This document shows positions 12,503 through 14,842 of a stretch of DNA of 14,842 nucleotides, in pieces. The position numbers were made by a program, and so were the translations under genes. The notes beneath the pieces were generated by a model. The model did no database searches. It was not told the DNA's origin and was given only the letters and a program-made list of their open reading frames with translations. Each line of letters starts with the position of its first letter. Position 1 is the first letter of the stretch. The stretch is from Deltaproteobacteria bacterium (GTDB taxonomy: Bacteria > Desulfobacterota > Desulfuromonadia > Geobacterales > DSM-12255), in contig JAGFXN010000007.1 in NCBI GenBank assembly GCA_017861215.1, forward strand, positions 1 through 14,842. Reading direction: 5' to 3'.

Positions 12503-13636
12503 GTGGCAAAAAAAGTTGCATTTCTGCAGGGTAACGAGGCAGCCGCACACGGCGCGCTTTACGCCGGCTGTAAATTTTTCGCCGGCTACCCGATTACACC
12601 ATCCACCGAAGTTGCAGAGGTCATGTCCCTCGAGCTTCCCAAGGTCGGTGGCAAGTTCATTCAGATGGAAGACGAGATCGGGGCCATGTCTGCCCTTATC
12701 GGCGCATCTCTTACCGGAAGCAAGGTTTTGACATCCACATCCGGTCCCGGCCTTTCTCTTAAACAGGAAATTATCGGTTATGCCTGCATCACCGAAGTTC
12801 CTTGTGTCATCGTCAACGTCATGCGTGGCGGTCCTTCGACAGGTATGCCGACCGGACCTTCACAATCTGACCTGATGTGCGCCAAGTGGGGCACTCACGG
12901 TGACCATCCGGCAATCTGCCTTACCCCGGCATCTGTTCAGGAGATTTTCGAAGAAACAGTCCGCGCATTCAATCTGGCAGAGAAGTACCGTACCCCGGTA
13001 ATGATCATGCCTGACGAGATAGTTGCTCATATGCGTGAGCGCATTGTTTTCCCGGAACCGGGTGAACTGGAAGTTGTCGACCGTGCTCCGGTAACAGTTC
13101 CTCCCGAAAAATACAAGCCGTACGACACTTCGTTCGGTGACATTCCGCCACTTGCCGCTTTCGGCTCCGGCTACAAGTTTCATGTAACCGGGCTCAACAA
13201 GATGGCCGATGGTTTCCCGACCACCAAGGCCGAGTATGTTCAGGCAGAGGAAGAGCGTCAGGTTCGCAAGGTTGAGGCTAATAAAGCTGATATCATGAAG
13301 TGGGAGGAGTATAAGGTTGATGATGCCGATATCGTCATCGTCGCCTGCGGCTCCACGTCACGTTCCGCCCGTTATGCCGTAGATGTGGCCCGCAAACAGG
13401 GGATCAAGGCCGGTCTTTTCCGCCTGATTACCTTCTGGCCGTTCCCGGAAGATCGACTGCTTGAAATCTCCAAAAAGGTAAAAGCATTCATTACCCCGGA
13501 AATGAATCTCGGCATGACCCACGGCATTGTAAAAGGCTGCATCGAGGGTAATGCTCCGGTTCTCGGTATCTTCCGTGTTGACGGTGAGCCGATCAATCCG
13601 GAGCAGCTCATCGACAAGATGAAGGAGGTCAAGTAA
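12503..13636 (+). CDS. korA: 2-oxoglutarate:ferredoxin oxidoreductase, alpha subunit
   Basis: The 377-aa alpha subunit combines the pyrimidine-binding domain of the thiamine enzyme with a C-terminal transketolase-like domain. Motifs are GNEAAAHGALYAGCKFFAGYPITPSTE (10-36), QMEDEIGAMSALIGASLTGSKVLTSTSGPGLSLKQE (54-89) and RGGPSTGMPTGPSQSD (108-123), all typical of KorA/VorB-like subunits. The separate C-terminal domain begins near DDADIVIVACGSTSRSARYAV. The start is GTG, supported by CAGGAGG 8 nt upstream and by the position of the GNEAAA motif. korB begins 2 nt after the stop, with its Shine-Dalgarno inside the korA end. A 2-oxoisovalerate (VOR) enzyme is the main alternative; TCA-cycle neighbours favour 2-oxoglutarate. 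Confidence 0.94.
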   Translation: MAKKVAFLQGNEAAAHGALYAGCKFFAGYPITPSTEVAEVMSLELPKVGGKFIQMEDEIGAMSALIGASLTGSKVLTSTSGPGLSLKQEIIGYACITEVPCVIVNVMRGGPSTGMPTGPSQSDLMCAKWGTHGDHPAICLTPASVQEIFEETVRAFNLAEKYRTPVMIMPDEIVAHMRERIVFPEPGELEVVDRAPVTVPPEKYKPYDTSFGDIPPLAAFGSGYKFHVTGLNKMADGFPTTKAEYVQAEEERQVRKVEANKADIMKWEEYKVDDADIVIVACGSTSRSARYAVDVARKQGIKAGLFRLITFWPFPEDRLLEISKKVKAFITPEMNLGMTHGIVKGCIEGNAPVLGIFRVDGEPINPEQLIDKMKEVK

Positions 13637-13638
13637 CC

Positions 13639-14457
13639 ATGGCTTTTGATTATGAAAAGTATATTCGTCCCGGCAAGCTGCCGCATATCTGGTGCCCAGG
13701 CTGCGGTCACGGGATTGTCATGAAGGGTCTTATCCGCGCTATCGATACTGTTGGTCTCAAAAAGGAGAACACGGCTATCGTCTCCGGAATCGGCTGCGCT
13801 TCCCGTCTTCCGGGATACATGGACTGCTGTACGCTGCACACCGCCCATGGCCGTGCCGCTGCTTTTGCAACCGGCGTCAAGATGGCCCGTCCGGAAATGG
13901 ATGTCATTCTGGTGGGCGGCGACGGCGACGGTACCGCTATCGGTGGCAACCACTTCATTCATGCCTGCCGCCGCAACATCAATATGACCTACATCATCCT
14001 TAACAACAAGATTTACGGGATGACCGGCGGCCAGTTCTCTCCTGCTACCCCGACCGGCGACAAGGCATCCACAACCCCTTACGGCAATCCGGATCCTCCA
14101 TTTGATATCGCCAAACTGGCCATCGGTGCAGGCGCTACCTTTGTGGCCCGCGGCACAGCATTTCATGCCAACCAGATCGACAAGCTGATTACGGAAGCAA
14201 TCCAGCACAAGGGTTTCTCCGTTGTCGAGATCCTCGATGACTGCCCGACCACCTATGGCCGGCGCAACAAGTTCAAGTCTGTTATCGAAATGATGAACCA
14301 CCTGAAGGATATTGCCGTACCGGTCAAGGCTGCCGAGAAGATGAGTCCTGAACAGCTCAAAGGAAAAGTGCTTACCGGAGTTCTCTATAAGGAAGAAAAG
14401 CCGGAGTATACCGAAGAGTATGCCAAGGTAATTCAACGGGCCCAGGCCGCGAAATAA
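13639..14457 (+). CDS. korB: 2-oxoglutarate:ferredoxin oxidoreductase, beta subunit
   Basis: The 272-aa beta subunit binds thiamine diphosphate and the proximal 4Fe-4S cluster. The TPP signature runs from GDGDG (94-98) to LNN (121-123), followed by KIYGMTGGQFSPATPTG. Cys19 and Cys22 (CPGCGHG), Cys53 (GIGC) and Cys202 (LDDCPTTYGRRNK) match the four cluster ligands of this family. IGGNHFIHACRRN (101-113) is strongly conserved in Kor beta subunits. It lies 2 nt after korA and 23 nt before korC, and is surely in the same operon. Together with KorA it forms the catalytic core that makes succinyl-CoA and reduced ferredoxin. Confidence 0.96.
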   Translation: MAFDYEKYIRPGKLPHIWCPGCGHGIVMKGLIRAIDTVGLKKENTAIVSGIGCASRLPGYMDCCTLHTAHGRAAAFATGVKMARPEMDVILVGGDGDGTAIGGNHFIHACRRNINMTYIILNNKIYGMTGGQFSPATPTGDKASTTPYGNPDPPFDIAKLAIGAGATFVARGTAFHANQIDKLITEAIQHKGFSVVEILDDCPTTYGRRNKFKSVIEMMNHLKDIAVPVKAAEKMSPEQLKGKVLTGVLYKEEKPEYTEEYAKVIQRAQAAK

Positions 14458-14480
14458 TACAAAGGAAAAGGAGCGTAAAG

Positions 14481-14842
14481 ATGTCACGTTATGAACTCAG
14501 ATTTTCCGGCGCGGGCGGACAGGGCTTGATCACCGCCGGGATTATCATGGCAAAGGCTGCTTCTATCTACGAAGGGAAAGAGGCTGTCCAGTCGCAAAGC
14601 TACGGACCAGAGGCTCGTGGTGGTGCGTCCAAGTCGGAAGTCATCATCTCAGATACCGTAATTGACTACCCGAAGGTCACTAAATGCGATGCGCTGCTGG
14701 CAATGACTCAGGAAGCATGCAACAAGTACTCTGACGACCTCAAGGAAGGTGGCGTTCTTCTGTATGATTCAGATCTCGTTACCAAGCTTCCGGAAGGGAA
14801 GTTCAAGAGAGTCGGTTTCAATATCATTAATACCGCTAAAAA
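14481..14842 (+). CDS. korC: 2-oxoglutarate:ferredoxin oxidoreductase, gamma subunit (5' part)
   Basis: The first 120 codons of the gamma subunit are present and the window ends before the stop. The start MSRYELRFSGAGGQGLITAG with the SGAGGQG loop (9-15), and QSYGPEARGGASKSEVIIS (39-57), are hallmarks of the gamma domain, which contacts CoA in related oxidoreductases. Family members have about 180-190 residues, so roughly a third is missing. AAGGAG lies 8 nt before the ATG, and the gene follows korB after 23 nt. The operon order is korDABC. Confidence 0.92.
   Translation, partial: MSRYELRFSGAGGQGLITAGIIMAKAASIYEGKEAVQSQSYGPEARGGASKSEVIISDTVIDYPKVTKCDALLAMTQEACNKYSDDLKEGGVLLYDSDLVTKLPEGKFKRVGFNIINTAK

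Noticed and set aside
13372..14487. 371-codon open frame on the minus strand opposite korA and korB
   Set aside because: Both + strand genes have complete family motifs; the antisense product has no recognisable domain and no fitting context.

Overview
This window reads as an ordinary chromosomal core region of a Geobacter-like bacterium (Desulfuromonadota, Geobacterales), probably one with a moderate GC content. The assignment rests on gene content: a monomeric NADP isocitrate dehydrogenase next to an LDH-type malate dehydrogenase and a four-subunit korDABC 2-oxoglutarate:ferredoxin oxidoreductase, plus a cmk-ispH-rpsA-ihfB block. This is the pattern expected of an anaerobic acetate oxidiser with a complete TCA cycle. 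The species is not identified. Nearly every gene lies on the + strand and there is no phage, insertion sequence, CRISPR array or transferred island.

Region 1 (1-5782) is a biosynthesis and translation cluster: the 3' part of tyrA, aroA, cmk (4-nt overlap with aroA), ispH (1 nt after cmk), rpsA and ihfB. It links aromatic amino acid, CMP/dCMP and isoprenoid synthesis with ribosomal protein S1 and a nucleoid protein. A tRNA-Leu(UAA) follows ihfB after 23 nt and is closed by a strong hairpin at 5899-5940.

Region 2 (5941-8893) has aspS, which carries residues typical of a non-discriminating enzyme, and a coiled-coil LysM lipoprotein. A 398-nt non-coding stretch follows. It holds a hairpin, a consensus -35 element, a 19-bp GTATAC operator-like palindrome on the -10 region and a second AT-rich palindrome in the icd leader.

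Region 3 (8894-14842) is central metabolism: icd and mdh, then a textbook terminator, then korD-korA-korB-korC, with korC cut by the window edge. Icd makes 2-oxoglutarate and NADPH, Kor converts it to succinyl-CoA with reduced ferredoxin, and Mdh regenerates oxaloacetate with NADH. The terminator and an inverted repeat ahead of korD suggest that kor is controlled separately from icd-mdh.

I found no convincing undescribed system. The points most worth a second look are the icd operator, the exact 16-bp tandem duplication that rewrites the icd stop codon, the inverted repeat ahead of kor, and the predicted relaxed tRNA specificity of AspRS.
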